Shown in pieces: positions 61,741 through 64,000 of a stretch of 64,000 nucleotides of DNA. How positions within the stretch are numbered: position 1 is the stretch's first letter; each line of letters starts with the position of its first letter. A program made the position numbers and the translations under genes. A model generated the notes under the pieces. It was not told the origin of the DNA and ran no database searches. It saw nothing but the letters and a program-made list of their open reading frames with translations. Origin of the DNA: Pelodera strongyloides (taxonomy: Eukaryota > Nematoda > Chromadorea > Rhabditida > Rhabditidae); the NCBI GenBank assembly GCA_036852015.1, contig JAANDG010000004.1, positions 124,001-188,000 of the forward strand. The letters are read 5' to 3'.

Positions 61741-64000
61741 GTGTAATCAGTGGGTAATCACTGGGTAATCAGCCGGAGAATTCCTAAACTTGGTTGAGAA
61801 TGGTAAAGCTCGAGAGGCAAGTGCATTTAGGGATGTTTTTCCCCCAAAACACTTTTCTCCTTCTGTTAGTCTTTTGTTTGCAAACACCAATTTACCGCCG
61901 CACACTCTCCTGCTTAACAACTGAAGCGTCTTTTGGGGCACAAAAACGCTGGAAAAACACGCGGTGCGAGAAGACACAATTCTGCACCCGGGCGCGCTCT
62001 TTTTGTGCACCCTTAGCGCGCCTGTAACTGTAGGCGCGTGGGCAACCCACTAACAGTACAGTAGAGAGATGCGTGCGCGAGGGTCGTTTGAAACATGAGA
62101 AGAGCGATTTTCTGAGCGAAAAAAAAGCCTGAAACACCAATGTAGGAGAGAAAGGGGTATTTACGTGTTTCTTTTGTATGAAACTTGTTGATTTATATAC
62201 AAAAATAAAGTTTTACAAAGGGAATTCGAATACAAGGTTTATGTGTACTATTGCGGATAGAGCACTGTATTTGCTATAATCGGGTATAAGAGAATCCGGA
62301 GAGTTCAAACAGTAGACGGTGTATGATAGTCAAATTTTCAACATTTTTCTCCATGTTATCTGCTCAGGCCCACACCAGAGGTTGTCGCGAAAATTACTGT
62401 GAGAAAACTGCATCATCACGACGTAATCTTGTGTTTGGCGGCGGAAACCGCATAGAATAATATGCTAAGTGGCTAGTAGGCTAGTACTGGGACCCGGTAA
62501 CCACATTTCAGTGGAGTATCACAGATCCAGAAATGCTTCACAAAACGCGTGCATATCGCTTTAATTTGAATTTGATCAATTCCAAAGGGGCAACTGTTCT
62601 GCGGAAATCGCGTGCGTAAATTTAGAACAATCACGGCGGAGAAAAAATGGCCGATATCTGCGATCTGTCCTTTCCGGACTCATGATCGTTACAAAAAGAG
62701 TGCAGCTGATTTTGATGGAGAAAAGCGAACAGCTCAGGGGCATTATTATAGATATAGAGCACAGCATAAACATAAACTATGCATAATACACCCAGATAAA
62801 AAGTGGATTGGCGAAAAAATGCCGCTTACGGTTGTGGTTGCCACGCGGGGCGTTCGGCGTTGTAATAAAGGAGGATAATACTAATGCACGAAAATTTTCC
62901 TTGGACATAAAGCCGATTAGAGAAAATCATGAACATTTGAATAAAACAATAAAACTAGAAAGATAAAGAATAAAGATGCAGTAAATAAACCATTATGAAA
63001 AAAGGGAGTGAACGACGACGAGAACCAGAACGTGAGAGAGAGATAGACACAGTCGTTAGATATTTATGAAAGGTTTACTGTGCAAGCACCAAGCCAAGGA
63101 TATGGAATACGAAACAGTAAGTAAAAGCGCGTGGCATAAAAAATATAGTTACAAAACGACCAACAAATATCAGACACCGAAAATAGAAGTATTTCAAAAC
63201 AGTGTTGGCAAAAGTACTGTACGTCCGTGACTTCAACAGGGGCAGGCAAAACTTGCACAAAGCTATCACACAAAAACTTCTGAATTCCATAAAACACGGA
63301 TGAACACGATGTTTTCTGGTTCCGATTAAATCAACATCATGGTTCTATTTTGGTAGTGCCGGGTCTCCCAAATAGGTTTGGTGATTTGAAATCAATGCGA
63401 TCTTGAGTGGATTCTCAAGTATACGGTGCAGAGGGCCAAACAGTCCTAGAAGGGACGGGTTAGAGGGCCAAATTTATTTAGTGGTCTTGGTGGGGAACGA
63501 ATCTGAGTGTGGCCTTTGCTGGTATAAGGGACCTGGGACCTGAGGGAGAGAGAAGAGAGAGGGAGAGGGAGGGAGGGAGGGAGAGGGAGAGAGAGGTAAA
63601 GAGTCCTGGAAGGAGTATCGCCGGAGGGTGTGGTAGTCAAACAAGAGACTGACAGATTAAGGGGGAAGAGACAAGGTCCCGCACTCTTTGGGACACTTCC
63701 CAGGCCGGGAAATACAGTGGGAATGTGAACCCGAAAGGGGTGAGAAGTATGTAGTGGATCTCTCCTGGCCCTAGCCCGAAGACGTCGAGCAATTTGTCAT
63801 CTGGTACTCGTCGCCTACTGCTCAGGACCTCTGCGGAACATGTCATAAGCAAACCTTGAAATTGTACTTTGAACTCCCTTGAATAAAGGTGCACGCTCTT
63901 GAAGCGTAAAACAAATTTAAAAAAAATTAAATTTATGAGACCGAGTCAAGTTTATGGTTTTATGGTTTTGTGTGTCCTGACTTGTTTCGAAGACAACTTT

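Larger units (their letters stand above)
59873..64000. other. intergenic, no gene supported
   Basis: Open frames exist (for example 60111-60443 on +, 61173-61400 on -, 63637-63894 on -) but none shows a recognisable domain or exon structure. It contains a 20-bp minisatellite, family B relics and a GA-rich tract at about 63540-63597. Confidence 0.45.

Noticed and set aside
63446..63894. Minus-strand ORFs at the right edge
   Set aside because: One is translation of a GA/CT tract; the other has no recognised domain and no supporting splice signals, so I could not defend it as a gene.

Overview
The window looks like a piece of an animal nuclear genome, most likely a nematode. Genes are split into many short exons with TTTCAG-type acceptors. 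Several start codons sit a few bases behind such an acceptor, as expected for spliced-leader trans-splicing. The gene content (MYST acetyltransferase, a 236-residue caveolin) and a BEL/Pao element with a phlebovirus-like envelope also fit a nematode. I see no prokaryotic features. All exon boundaries were read by eye from splice consensus and reading-frame continuity; most should be right to within a few bases.

Layout: 0.2-2.3 kb is a satellite of 111-bp units. 4.3-8.6 kb (+) is a complete 13-exon MYST histone acetyltransferase with an N-terminal Tudor-knot/chromo-like domain. 9.6-33.2 kb (+) is a gene of about 22 exons for a putative nuclear RNA-binding protein (RRM-like folds, K/E coiled coil, Ser/Arg tail). 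Its 18th intron carries a complete, very young BEL/Pao LTR retroelement (18160-29202) in antisense orientation. 35.1-36.6 kb (-) is a caveolin (cav-1-like). 39.7-40.8 kb (+) is a short divergent caveolin paralogue, head-to-head with the first. 43.0-57.8 kb (-) is a 34-exon single-pass cadherin of about 1390 residues. 57.8-64 kb has no gene I can support.

The retroelement is the most interesting object. It has near-identical 402/404-bp LTRs, a 5-bp target duplication, a primer-binding site, one 2806-codon frame running Gag-protease-RT-RNase H-integrase-Env, and a second downstream ORF. That ORF carries a triple zinc-knuckle array with the same layout as the one in Gag, behind a Ser/Arg-rich domain. 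A splice-acceptor-like sequence lies directly before its ATG. A second, nucleocapsid-like protein encoded 3' of env is unusual and is my leading candidate for something undescribed.

Introns and intergenic DNA are crowded with short inverted-repeat (MITE-like) elements. There are at least two families, with termini containing CCGGCCGG or CACGTG. Also present are a TTAA-flanked element, a foldback element, a near-perfect long hairpin, and tRNA-derived repeats, two of which sit in inverted orientation on either side of a single coding exon.
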